64,000 nucleotides of DNA from Alteromonadaceae bacterium Bs31 (GCA_900177435.1 FXAI01000006.1:186001-250000); one strand, 5' to 3'. Positions 28,808-35,970 are shown, numbered from the stretch's first letter. Numbers and translations: made by a program. Notes: a model not told the origin generated them from the letters alone.

Positions 28808-30140
28808 CTCTTACCTCTCTATGCTCTGCACAGCGATCTTGCTCGCCGGTATGAAAGTCTGTTGGGTTATCAATACGAGGGATGTTTTCGCCGCAAATAT
28901 GGCCTTCCTCATCGGTGGCTATGCAAACTGGAGCTTGATAGTGACTTAGCCAAGCGGAGTAGCGTGCTTCGTGAACGCCGCACTGTTCCGCAGCGTAGGC
29001 TATCGGGTTACTCATGTACTTGGCAACGTCGCTGGGAGGAATGGTGATATGGCCTGCACCGGGCTGATAGCTCACAAAGCTAATGCCTTTAGAAAGCATC
29101 TTACCGAGAAGTTCATTGTCCGATGTACCCAGCAAGGCTTGGTTCTCGCTACGTAAGCGAGCGATTTCGTCACGCAACTGCGATTCTTGTTCATTTCGAT
29201 AGAAGAGCTCAACCTCACGCATCTGCAGTATTTCCTTAAGCTCTGTAGTGGCAGCGTCAACTTTTGCCTCGGTTTCGGCCATGTGGTTGTCGTGCAAAGC
29301 TTTTACATACTCTCCGCTCTGCCCCTCTGCCTGTTCCAGTTTATGCTCAAAATATTCTCTTAAACCTTCGATTTTTTTTACATGACCATCAATAGTCTCT
29401 TTCAGTTGTCTGTTGCGCTCTTTTTCCTCGTCTAACGCACGTGTCTTTTCATCAATATAGGCGCGGTATTCTTCAATGCGGTTACTGTGCTCGAGCTTTA
29501 GCTCTGATATTGTATTTTGGCTATCACTCTGGATCGTAGCCGCTCTTAGTCGCTGATCCTTGAGCATCTGTGCCATTTGATCGCGAAACTCTTTTGCATA
29601 CTCCTTGCGTAGCTGTATAGATAATTGTTTTTCAATAAGGGCGGCATCAGCACTCGGACGCTGAAGTGCCTCCAGTTCGTCTTCAGGTGCACTCCGGAAT
29701 TGCACAGCCAGTTTATTTCTTAGCACCGCCTTCTTCAGCATCTGCAGCTGATTCGCCTTGCTGCGCAGGTCTGGGTCCCAAAGGGCGCTCTTAAAATACT
29801 GAATGGAGCACTGGCTTGCGCAAACGAGCCTGATAGGGCCTGCGCCCAAGTCGGGCCCTCGGGTGGCATTGCTGGCAAGCTGGTCCAGGGGAATGTTCCA
29901 GCTGTCCAGAACCTTTCCGGCTTTGTCGAAGGCTATCTGAAAAAATACTGCGGTGCGTACGCGCAGTTTGGAGTCGATTTGAACATATACTGCACGACAG
30001 TTTCGCCCCGCCCATTCCGCTGCGGGCACATAGCCATCGAGAACGGCTTCAAACTCCGAATAATGCACTTCTCGAGCAACGTGGCCGTCACTATTAAAGT
30101 ACATAATGGCGGCGGCTAATTCATCGTGGTCAAATATCAC
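28776..30140 (-). CDS. Coiled-coil protein of unknown function with C-terminal Cys/His cluster
   Basis: I do not recognise a named family. The 454 residues show three parts. Residues 1-150 are a globular domain rich in strands. Residues about 165-335 are a long heptad-patterned coiled coil. The C-terminal about 110 residues hold a globular segment ending with PVCIATDEEGHICGENI and DRCAEHREV, a CX9C...CX2H pattern that could bind zinc. No signal peptide or transmembrane helix is visible. The stop lies inside the PLP gene start, so the two are translationally linked. Such proteins can be misnamed as SMC or ParA by low-complexity matches; there is no ATPase motif here. Confidence 0.7.
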   Translation of the reverse strand: MIFDHDELAAAIMYFNSDGHVAREVHYSEFEAVLDGYVPAAEWAGRNCRAVYVQIDSKLRVRTAVFFQIAFDKAGKVLDSWNIPLDQLASNATRGPDLGAGPIRLVCASQCSIQYFKSALWDPDLRSKANQLQMLKKAVLRNKLAVQFRSAPEDELEALQRPSADAALIEKQLSIQLRKEYAKEFRDQMAQMLKDQRLRAATIQSDSQNTISELKLEHSNRIEEYRAYIDEKTRALDEEKERNRQLKETIDGHVKKIEGLREYFEHKLEQAEGQSGEYVKALHDNHMAETEAKVDAATTELKEILQMREVELFYRNEQESQLRDEIARLRSENQALLGTSDNELLGKMLSKGISFVSYQPGAGHITIPPSDVAKYMSNPIAYAAEQCGVHEARYSAWLSHYQAPVCIATDEEGHICGENIPRIDNPTDFHTGEQDRCAEHREVRGAKNLKLVSG

Positions 30141-30311
30141 TTAAGTTCTCGTACTTTTTGCCATATTTATTATGGCCATGGTTTTATTATTGACCACAAT
30201 TCGCACTTTGGTTGTGACCTGAGCTCCATTATTTTGAACGCAGTGAGAAATTAACGAAGTGTTTTATACTAGAATGGGTGTAAGGAGAGGGGGTAGTTAG
30301 ATGAATCAGTA

Positions 30312-30434
30312 CTAAAAAGCACTAAATTCATCAATGTCGTCTTCTTCGTGCAGGTCCGCTTCAATAGCATCCCCTGTGTAGTAGCCGTTGTAATCCTCTG
30401 GTTGATAGAGGAGATCTTCAATGTAGTCTTGCAT
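30312..30434 (-). CDS. Small acidic protein, 40 residues, hypothetical
   Basis: An ORF of 40 codons: MQDYIEDLLYQPEDYNGYY, then an Asp/Glu-rich second half ending DIDEFSAF. It has no low-complexity DNA, reads like real coding sequence (Asp, Glu and Tyr rich, no Cys) and is preceded by AAAAGG about 11 bases before the ATG. It lies about 170 bases upstream of the coiled-coil gene on the same strand and could be the first gene of that operon, or stand alone. I know of no named family for it. Confidence 0.5.
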   Translation of the reverse strand: MQDYIEDLLYQPEDYNGYYTGDAIEADLHEEDDIDEFSAF

Positions 30435-30790
30435 CTTAGTAAATACCTTTTAATCTCTAATTTCGAATACCTTCGTATTCCAGCTTTTTTCTTTCTTTTC
30501 TGTGTAGGCAAATTTAACACCAACTTTATGACAGTTACTTGACAGAAAGTTTCTCTTTTTATGACTGTTTTTGGCTGTAATTGTGACAGCCTGAGGGTTT
30601 TTGAGGAAAATAAGCGATTTGAGTTGCACCGAATCTGTGCGCGTATAAAACACCTGACAAAATAGCGGCACTTCGTGTTAAATATTTTAGTCAGGTGATG
30701 GGCGTGAAAAATGTCTTGATGTTACTGGTAGGAAATTAAATACGCGCCATTGCGCGGTAAAAGCTGTAACGAAACCTGCACAGACAAAAA
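30435..30790. other. Intergenic stretch with stem-loops, no recognised gene
   Basis: Between the 40-codon ORF and the tRNA-Asp terminator. It holds the GAATAC-CTTC-GTATTC stem followed by a T-rich run near 30465-30500 (plus-strand terminator-like), the long imperfect stem at 30651-30697, and a CGCGC-CATT-GCGCG hairpin at 30743-30756. Longer frames here are not supported by ribosome sites or composition. Confidence 0.5.
30651..30697. other. Long imperfect hairpin, possible part of a small RNA
   Basis: CACCTGAC-AAAATA (30651-30664) pairs with TATTTT-A-GTCAGGTG (ending at 30697): 14 base pairs with one bulged A, and an inner CAC-TTC-GTG. A possible plus-strand promoter, TTGAGT with TATAAA 19 bases on, ends just before the left arm. 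The bidirectional terminator at 30787-30823 could close a transcript of about 165 bases. Confidence 0.45.
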
Positions 30791-30823
30791 TGCCCCAGCT
30801 CTCTCAAGCCGGGGCATTTTTTG
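30787..30823. terminator. Bidirectional rho-independent terminator after tRNA-Asp
   Basis: TGCCCC-A-GCT pairs with AGC-C-GGGGCA (30791-30816), flanked by A-run and T-run on both sides, so it can work in either direction. On the minus strand it begins about a dozen bases past the tRNA-Asp 3' end. On the plus strand it would end the candidate small RNA. Confidence 0.85.
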
Positions 30824-30827
30824 TGTA

Positions 30828-30904
30828 TGGCGATCCGGAAGGGACTTGAACCCTCGACCTCCGGCGTGACAGGCCGGCATTCTAACCAACTGAACTACCG
30901 GACC
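30828..30904 (-). tRNA. tRNA-Asp (anticodon GTC)
   Basis: A 77-base cloverleaf beginning GGTCCGGTAGTTCAG and ending CCGGATCG-CCA with the CCA encoded. The anticodon arm GCCGGCCTGTCACGCCGG has GTC in the loop, and the T-loop GGTTCAAGTCC is standard. It stands alone, with its own promoter at 30945-30972 and a terminator directly after. Confidence 0.97.
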
Positions 30905-30906
30905 GT

Positions 30907-30936
30907 TGGTTTGCTGCAAAGTGGTTTGCTGCAAAG
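30907..30936 (-). repeat. Two perfect 15-base tandem copies in the tRNA-Asp 5' leader
   Basis: TGGTTTGCTGCAAAG occurs twice without a gap, at 30907-30921 and 30922-30936. The pair fills essentially all of the sequence between the predicted transcription start (about 30938) and the mature tRNA end (30904). It may be a recent slip duplication or a processing signal. Confidence 0.75.
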
Positions 30937-30944
30937 AGGGGCGC

Positions 30945-30972
30945 ATTCTACGTTTTTCATCTCGCTTGTCAA
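30945..30972 (-). promoter_or_regulatory. Sigma-70 promoter of tRNA-Asp
   Basis: On the minus strand TTGACA (30972-30967), a 16-base spacer, then TAGAAT (30950-30945), followed by a GC-rich discriminator GCGCCCC typical of stringently controlled stable-RNA promoters. Confidence 0.8.
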
Positions 30973-31036
30973 TTACCATTTGCTATCAGTCGCTAGACTT
31001 ATTACATTCGCTCTCTTCACTTGTTAGTTGAACACC

Positions 31037-32461
31037 GTGAATTTTCATAGCGCAATCACAAGTACCATCTTGATTTCCTTTCCCTGCAGCGCTTTTGCGG
31101 GCGAGGCAGCCTCCCCTAGTGCCTACTTCGGCTTATTAGCTCTCGGTTTTCTTGTGCTTATACAAGCGATTATCATTCTTGTGCTTCTCAAGCGCCGCAG
31201 CAGCGCCACGAACCAGGTGCTCGAGAGCGAAGGGAGTCAATCCAATACCCGGCACCAGCTTTACAGGGAAATTGCCCGCCATGAAGCCACCGAAGAGCTG
31301 TTGCGTGAGACACAGGAATATATGCAGTGCATGATCAACTCCATGCCCACTGTAATGATTGGTATTACCCCAGACGGCTATGTCACGCACTGGAACCACT
31401 CTGCAGAAAAAGTATCCGGGCTTCACGCAGAAGAAGCTATGGGCTCCCATATCAATCAGGCGTTTCCCGATTTACCCGTCACCAACGCTGTTATCGCTCA
31501 AACTATATCCAGTGGCATTCCCTACACGCGAGAAAATATTAAAGAAGGCAGCGGCTCGCAAACAACCTTCACAAATTTAACGGTCTATCCCTTGGTGTCT
31601 ACCGATATCCACGGTGCTGTAGTTCTCGCAGAAGACGTAACGCCCCGAGTACGCATGGAAAACCTGTTGATTCAAAACGAGAAAATGATGGGCCTTGGAG
31701 AGCTGGCAGCGGGTGTTGCACATGAAATTAACAATCCCCTGGCGGCAATTTTAAACAATGTGCAAAATATTTCACGTCGCAGTTCACTGAACTTTGCCGC
31801 AAACAGGGAGGTAGCGGAGTCTCAGGGGCTTGAGCTTGAGCAAGTGGTAAACTACCTGGAAAAACGTGAGATCCCCTCCTTCCTGGAAAGCATTAGAGAA
31901 AGTGGCGAGCGCGCGGCTCAGATTGTGAAAAATTTATTGGAGTTTTCTCGCGGCAATGAGCGTGACCATCGCCCAAACAATCTTGCGGTATTGATAGAAC
32001 AGACCTTAACTCTTGCCCAGAACACCTTTGAACTCGATACCAAGTTTGGTACTGAACTGCCGGATTTCAGCACTGAATTGGATAGAAAGCTGCCATCGGT
32101 TGTATGTTCCGCACCAGAAATACAACAAGTGATACTGAATATGCTGCGTAATGCCGCCCAGGCTATGAGATCGGAAGAGTATGGCCCGCCACTACTCCCG
32201 CTGATAACCATTCGCCTCTATCGACACGAAGAAAACGCAGTGATAGAAGTAGAGGATAACGGCCCAGGTATGCAGGATGACGTGTTAAAGCACGTATTTG
32301 AGCCCTTTTATACGACCAAAGATGTGGGTAAGGGCACCGGGCTTGGCTTGAGCGTGAGCTACTTTATTGTGAAGGAGCACCATCAAGGGGCGATTGAAGC
32401 GGAAAGCAAGCCCGGTAAGGGAACCGTCTTCAAAATAAAACTGCCTCTAGCTAAGGTGTAA
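31037..32461 (+). CDS. PAS-containing sensor histidine kinase (NtrB-like core)
   Basis: Signal-transducing kinase of about 474 residues. A signal-like N-terminus and one transmembrane helix (GLLALGFLVLIQAIIILVLL) anchor it. A PAS domain follows (about 95-205). The phospho-acceptor histidine is in GVAHEINNPLAAILNN near residue 228, and the ATPase has EDNGPGM near 408 and GKGTGLGLSVSYF near 433. The HEINNPL box is that of NtrB/HK4-type kinases. GTG 31037 gives a compact signal segment; TTG 31028 is an alternative. No response regulator is adjacent. Its 3' end overlaps the convergent flavin reductase by 11 bases. Confidence 0.9.
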   Translation: MNFHSAITSTILISFPCSAFAGEAASPSAYFGLLALGFLVLIQAIIILVLLKRRSSATNQVLESEGSQSNTRHQLYREIARHEATEELLRETQEYMQCMINSMPTVMIGITPDGYVTHWNHSAEKVSGLHAEEAMGSHINQAFPDLPVTNAVIAQTISSGIPYTRENIKEGSGSQTTFTNLTVYPLVSTDIHGAVVLAEDVTPRVRMENLLIQNEKMMGLGELAAGVAHEINNPLAAILNNVQNISRRSSLNFAANREVAESQGLELEQVVNYLEKREIPSFLESIRESGERAAQIVKNLLEFSRGNERDHRPNNLAVLIEQTLTLAQNTFELDTKFGTELPDFSTELDRKLPSVVCSAPEIQQVILNMLRNAAQAMRSEEYGPPLLPLITIRLYRHEENAVIEVEDNGPGMQDDVLKHVFEPFYTTKDVGKGTGLGLSVSYFIVKEHHQGAIEAESKPGKGTVFKIKLPLAKV

Positions 32462-32948
32462 AGTAATCCCCGTTCAGGTAGCCCAGCGGTGAAACTTCGC
32501 CTTGCGCAACGCGTGTTTCAATAACATCTCCCACGTAGATATGGTGGGTGCCATAAGGCTGAACGAGCTGTTTCCTGCAAAAGAAGATGGCCTGAGCATC
32601 GCCGAGAAAATAACACCCGGTGTTTTCTTCTACATGCCAATTGCCGTGTTGAAAACGGGTTTCCAGGGTATCTGAGCTGGCACAGTTTACCGCTACCTGC
32701 TTGTGCTTGGCTGAAAGCACGTTGACGCAGAAAAATTCCGACTCATCAATGGCGTGATCCAAACCCGCCTTTTGGTTTACGCATACTAGTAATGACGGGG
32801 GCTCGGCGGAAACCGAAGTAACGGAGGAAGCAGTCATGGCAAAGCGTTCACCAGCACGATTACTTGCGGTGACGATACTCACGCTAGCCAGCATACGACG
32901 CATTCCGTCAAACATAGTAAGTGATGATTTATCTTGAGACTTATCCAT
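32451..32948 (-). CDS. Flavin reductase-like FMN-binding domain protein
   Basis: A 165-residue small flavin reductase of the type that supplies reduced flavin to two-component monooxygenases. Family features are the N-terminal MRRMLASVSIVTAS, MTASSVTSVSAEPPSLLVCV (flavin-binding) and the C-terminal THHIYVGDVIETRV plus PLGYLNGDYF. No monooxygenase partner lies next to it. It starts at ATG 32948, divergent from hemN. Single-domain length is normal. Confidence 0.88.
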   Translation of the reverse strand: MDKSQDKSSLTMFDGMRRMLASVSIVTASNRAGERFAMTASSVTSVSAEPPSLLVCVNQKAGLDHAIDESEFFCVNVLSAKHKQVAVNCASSDTLETRFQHGNWHVEENTGCYFLGDAQAIFFCRKQLVQPYGTHHIYVGDVIETRVAQGEVSPLGYLNGDYFTP

Positions 32949-33046
32949 CGTAGAGTACTGCCTGCTAACAAGTTTATAATTGCCCGATTACGGTTAATCC
33001 ACCGAAATCATCCGTTAAGGCGCATGAAATGGGGCGGCAAGTCTAC

Positions 33047-33070
33047 ATTTGAGCCTTCGGATGGTCAAAT
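33047..33070. repeat. Hyphenated inverted repeat in the hemN upstream region
   Basis: ATTTGA, 12-base spacer, TCAAAT, about 63 bases before the hemN ATG. The arms resemble FNR half-sites but the spacing does not fit TTGAT-N4-ATCAA. It could bind another dimeric regulator or be chance. Confidence 0.35.
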
Positions 33071-33132
33071 ATAAGCGCCTAAACTCGGCATAATCGCCAC
33101 CTACATAGATCCTAGCAAAGAATCCTTCAAAT

Positions 33133-34536
33133 ATGAGCCTGAATGTAGAGCAACTTTGGAACAACGAATTAATCCTTAAGCACGATCTTTCGGGCCCTAG
33201 ATACACATCCTACCCCACTGCACCGCAATTTAAAGAAGGCTTTACCCAGCAGCAGTGGATGCAAGCAGTAAAACAAAGTAATGCATCAAAAGCGCCTTTG
33301 TCCTTATATTTTCACATCCCCTATTGCAATACCGTTTGCTACTACTGCGCGTGTAACAAAATAATTACCGCAAACAAAAAGCTTGCCGAGCCGTATGTGC
33401 AGGCACTCGAAAAAGAGCTGGCGCTGCAAGCCCGGTACATTGATTCAGATAGAACCGTAGACCAGTTGCACTGGGGTGGCGGTACGCCAACCTATCTCTC
33501 TGACGAGCAAATGACTTTGCTCATGCGAAAAACGGCGGAGCATTTTAATCTGCGTAAGGATGACAGTGGCGAATACTCCATAGAGGTTCATCCTGGCGGA
33601 GTAACACCGAAAAGGCTGGAGCACATTCGCTCGCTCGGTTTTAACCGCTTAAGTATGGGGGTTCAGGATTTCGACCCCGCAGTGCAAAAGGCAGTAAACC
33701 GCTTCAACAGCTTTGATGAAGTAAACATACTGATTAAAAGCGCTCAGCAATTGGGTTTTGAATCCACCAGTATTGACCTGATTTACGGGCTGCCGCTACA
33801 AAACCAGGCCTCATTTGCTAAAACCCTGGACAAGGTTCTTGAAATTCAACCAAACAGGCTTTCAGTGTTTAACTATGCCCATATGCCCGATTTGTTTAAA
33901 ACACAAAAGCAAATTGATGCGAGCCAATTACCGGCCCCCCACGAAAAACTAAGCATGCTTTACAACAGCATTGAACGATTATTGGATGCAGGTTATGTGT
34001 ATGTCGGTATGGATCACTTTGCTCTTCCAGACGACGAACTTGCCATCGCGCAGAAAGAGGGTATTTTACACCGCAACTTTCAAGGTTATGCCACCCATGG
34101 ATCCTGTGATTTATTCGCCTTCGGTATTAGCTCAATTGCGTCATTTGGCGATGTTTTTATTCAAAACCATAAAGATACAGATGAATACTACGCCTGCCTG
34201 GAAAAAGACTTACTGCCACTTTATAAAGGCTTTAAAATAAATAACGACGACAAAATACGGCAAGCTGTTATATCTGAACTAATTTGCCACTTTAAGGTAG
34301 ATTTTGCTGTTATAGAAAATAGATTTGCCATCAATTTCAATCAATATTTTGAAGCAGAACTGACGGCACTGCTCCACCTCCAAAACGATGGTTTACTGGA
34401 TGTTAACGAGCAGTCTATTAATGTTCACAATGTCGGGCGACTGCTCATTAGGCGCATTTGTATGGTTTTTGATGCGTACTTGAATAATGCAAAAAATGCT
34501 ACCGATAAAGGCCCAAAATACTCCCGTATCATCTGA
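33133..34536 (+). CDS. hemN: Oxygen-independent coproporphyrinogen III oxidase
   Basis: Radical-SAM enzyme that decarboxylates coproporphyrinogen III to protoporphyrinogen IX when oxygen is low, for heme synthesis. The 4Fe-4S ligands are C65, C69 and C72 in PYCNTVCYYCAC, with the adjacent HWGGGTPTYLS and the later GLPLQNQ and C-terminal HemN domain. Length 467 is normal. Start at ATG 33133. I find no canonical FNR/ANR box in front of it, although such a box is present after it at 34614. In Pseudomonas hemN is ANR-controlled. Confidence 0.96.
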   Translation: MSLNVEQLWNNELILKHDLSGPRYTSYPTAPQFKEGFTQQQWMQAVKQSNASKAPLSLYFHIPYCNTVCYYCACNKIITANKKLAEPYVQALEKELALQARYIDSDRTVDQLHWGGGTPTYLSDEQMTLLMRKTAEHFNLRKDDSGEYSIEVHPGGVTPKRLEHIRSLGFNRLSMGVQDFDPAVQKAVNRFNSFDEVNILIKSAQQLGFESTSIDLIYGLPLQNQASFAKTLDKVLEIQPNRLSVFNYAHMPDLFKTQKQIDASQLPAPHEKLSMLYNSIERLLDAGYVYVGMDHFALPDDELAIAQKEGILHRNFQGYATHGSCDLFAFGISSIASFGDVFIQNHKDTDEYYACLEKDLLPLYKGFKINNDDKIRQAVISELICHFKVDFAVIENRFAINFNQYFEAELTALLHLQNDGLLDVNEQSINVHNVGRLLIRRICMVFDAYLNNAKNATDKGPKYSRII

Positions 34537-34605
34537 GGCTGCAGCTTACTTTTTGTACAGATATTCACTCAAGCTATAACACTTAGCCATAACGGAAATC
34601 CGAAC

Positions 34606-34635
34606 GCGAAATATTGATTTGCATCAATATTTCGC
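34606..34635 (+). promoter_or_regulatory. Perfect FNR/ANR box inside a 13-bp inverted repeat
   Basis: TTGAT-TTGC-ATCAA at 34614-34627 is an exact match to the FNR/ANR consensus. Pairing extends outward to GCGAAATATTGAT and ATCAATATTTCGC. A -10-like TATCTT at 34649-34654 places the predicted start near 34661, so the box centre is at about -41, the class II activating position. The first sizeable gene downstream is the cysteine-rich ORF at 34766. Confidence 0.75.
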
Positions 34636-34678
34636 ACTTCTATGAGGGTATCTTTCTTATAGAAAGGTATCTAAACCT

Positions 34679-34723
34679 ATGCTTAAAGTAATGCAGAACG
34701 AAGCCATTAAAAGGAGGTTATAA
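34679..34723 (+). CDS. Possible 14-residue leader peptide
   Basis: ATG to TAA encoding MLKVMQNEAIKRRL, within the leader that follows the FNR box. The last codons run through AGGAGG (34712-34717) and a hairpin follows at 34727-34743. Short leader ORFs next to hairpins sometimes control downstream translation, but this could be chance and it has no clear ribosome site of its own. Confidence 0.25.
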   Translation: MLKVMQNEAIKRRL

Positions 34724-34726
34724 CCC

Positions 34727-34743
34727 GGTATCGCTGAGATACC
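34727..34743 (+). other. Leader hairpin
   Basis: GGTATC and GATACC pair around GCTGA, nine bases after a perfect AGGAGG that has no start codon in normal range. It lies in the predicted leader of the cysteine-rich gene and may gate that ribosome site. Confidence 0.4.
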
Positions 34744-34765
34744 TTATAGCTATGAGAGATGTGAA

Positions 34766-34960
34766 ATGAAGTTAGTCAGTTATTTGCAACATTATACAGA
34801 AGCCTGCCAGCTCATTAACGATAGAAATAGAGTGAGCAAAAAGTGCAAGTCATGCAGAAGCGAAGACCCCGAAAACTGGAAGCTATGCAGGGAGTGCAAG
34901 GTAGCCGACAGTAACGCCACCGCAAGCTGGCAAACGGTAAACATGATTTGTAATTGTTAA
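34766..34960 (+). CDS. Small cysteine-rich protein with two CXXC knuckles, hypothetical
   Basis: A 64-residue ORF with seven cysteines: C14, the pairs C27/C30 and C41/C44 (CKSC and CREC, ten residues apart), and C62/C64 at the end. The two CXXC pairs are zinc-ribbon or rubredoxin-like spacing, so metal binding is likely. No signal peptide. The ATG overlaps the stop of a five-codon ORF starting at 34752 (ATGA). The FNR box at 34614 with a well-placed -10 suggests it is switched on under low oxygen. I do not recognise a named family. Confidence 0.6.
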   Translation: MKLVSYLQHYTEACQLINDRNRVSKKCKSCRSEDPENWKLCRECKVADSNATASWQTVNMICNC

Positions 34961-35005
34961 AACGTGCAACTACGTTTTAGGATGGCTTGCTACTTGGGCC
35001 GTTGC

Positions 35006-35034
35006 GGGAAAGCAGGTTTTTCCCTGTGGCAGTT
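35006..35034 (+). terminator. Candidate terminator after the cysteine-rich gene
   Basis: GGGAAA and TTTCCC form the core stem (35006-35024), with GCC/GGC able to add outer pairs, followed shortly by a run of five Ts. About 45 bases past the stop at 34960. Confidence 0.45.
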
Positions 35035-35345
35035 TTTGCGCTTACATTAATCGATAGGTTTATTGGCTGGTAGCCATAGGTACCACAACTGCCTAGTGTA
35101 AAAAATATCCCCTCCCCGAACCAGGAAAAAAGCCTTCACCGTATGGCACTCATGCCACCTATTATAATTGGTTTATTGCAAGCCAAATTGTTCGGTGCTT
35201 TCGCAATCTTTGTGGCTTCCTGTTCTCATAGCGTTCACAACGCGATTTCTTCTGCTTAAGAAACAAAACCCCAGCTGTTAGTGCGATATTTCTGAAATGA
35301 AACTATTTCTGGAACAGAATGAATAAATTACGATTTAAAGAAAAA

Positions 35346-35387
35346 GCATTGGCAATAACAAAAGTGAGGGTTTCCTTGCGCCAATGC
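35346..35387 (+). repeat. Inverted repeat GCATTGGC / GCCAATGC with T-run after it
   Basis: Perfect eight-base arms with a 26-base spacer, and inner GGCAA/TTGC-like pairing that could shorten the loop. TTTTTT follows six to ten bases later on the plus strand, as in a terminator of a short unannotated transcript. Confidence 0.4.
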
Positions 35388-35523
35388 AACTGCCTTTTTT
35401 GCTGCCGTAATTTATGGTTTTTGTGTTTATTAAGAGTACAGAAACAAGGAGGTGTTTATAAACGACATTACTGCAATAAAAACCATTGCGGCTAAAAATG
35501 CACTGCATATGGTCATAGGGAAA

Positions 35524-35600
35524 TGGGGTGACTGAGGGGACTTGAACCCCCGACGACTGGAATCACAATCCAGGGCTCTACCAACTGAGCTACAATCACC
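35524..35600 (-). tRNA. tRNA-His (anticodon GTG)
   Basis: 77 bases including encoded CCA and the extra 5' G (G-1) opposite C73 that marks tRNA-His. Acceptor GGTGATT pairs with AGTCACC. The anticodon arm CTGGATTGTGATTCCAG has GTG. Last of three tRNA genes on this strand. Confidence 0.97.
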
Positions 35601-35648
35601 ATCGAAGAAGAACTTTATTTACTGGCCGAATCTCGAGCCAGATCAAAT

Positions 35649-35725
35649 TGGCGCGCCCGGCAGGATTCGAACCTGCGACCCTCCGCTTAGAAGGCGGATG
35701 CTCTATCCAACTGAGCTACGGGCGC
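35649..35725 (-). tRNA. tRNA-Arg (anticodon TCT)
   Basis: 77 bases with encoded CCA. Acceptor GCGCCCG pairs with CGGGCGC. The anticodon arm TCCGCCTTCTAAGCGGA has TCT; T-arm GCAGGTTCGAATCCTGC. Middle gene of the Pro-Arg-His operon. Confidence 0.97.
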
Positions 35726-35838
35726 CTGTGCTTGAACGCCCTTATCCGTACACTTAACAACCCACTTACTCTAGACCAGTTCGCAAAGTTTAGAAAGTGT
35801 AACGGATGATAAGGCACCAAGCTGATGCAGGCTCGAAT

Positions 35839-35915
35839 TGGTCGGAGTGGAGGGATTCGAACCCCCGACATTCTGCTCCCAAAGCAGACGCGCTACCAGG
35901 CTGCGCTACACTCCG
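35839..35915 (-). tRNA. tRNA-Pro (anticodon TGG)
   Basis: 77 bases with encoded CCA. Acceptor CGGAGTG pairs with CACTCCG. The anticodon arm TCTGCTTTGGGAGCAGA has TGG. First gene of the operon, about 20 bases after the predicted transcription start. Confidence 0.97.
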
Positions 35916-35941
35916 ATTTCCCCAAGATTCGAGAGGCGTGC

Positions 35942-35970
35942 ATAATACAGACGGTGCCCGACATCGTCAA
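35942..35970 (-). promoter_or_regulatory. Sigma-70 promoter of the tRNA Pro-Arg-His operon
   Basis: On the minus strand TTGACG (35970-35965), 17-base spacer, TATTAT (35947-35942), then a GC-rich discriminator GCACGCC. This fits a strong, stringently controlled stable-RNA promoter. Confidence 0.8.

Larger units (their letters stand above)
34961..35523. other. 563-base gap without a convincing gene
   Basis: AT-rich sequence between the cysteine-rich gene and tRNA-His. It contains a terminator-like stem at 35006-35024, a TGGCA-CTCA-TGCCA hairpin near 35155, a long-loop inverted repeat at 35346-35387 followed by a T-run, an AAGGAGG with no start codon near 35446, and a GTTTATAAAC palindrome at 35454-35463. 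A 28-residue hydrophobic frame on the minus strand (35430-35516) has no ribosome site. No tRNA or mobile-element remnant is visible. Confidence 0.5.

Noticed and set aside
30269-30523. 84-codon lysine-rich frame upstream of the coiled-coil gene
   Set aside because: AT-driven composition; the 40-codon ORF in another frame is far more gene-like.
30722-30979. 85-codon frame across tRNA-Asp
   Set aside because: It lies over the tRNA and its terminator; the peptide is a well-known tRNA artefact with no ribosome site.
33047-33070. FNR/ANR site for hemN
   Set aside because: The arms are FNR-like but the 12-base spacer is incompatible with the consensus; listed only as an inverted repeat.
35430-35516. 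28-residue hydrophobic ORF, minus strand, after tRNA-His
   Set aside because: Resembles a membrane peptide but has no ribosome site and follows tRNA genes in the transcript; kept only as part of the gap description.
35524-35915. Integration site or island at the tRNA cluster
   Set aside because: No integrase, direct repeat of a tRNA end or phage gene nearby.
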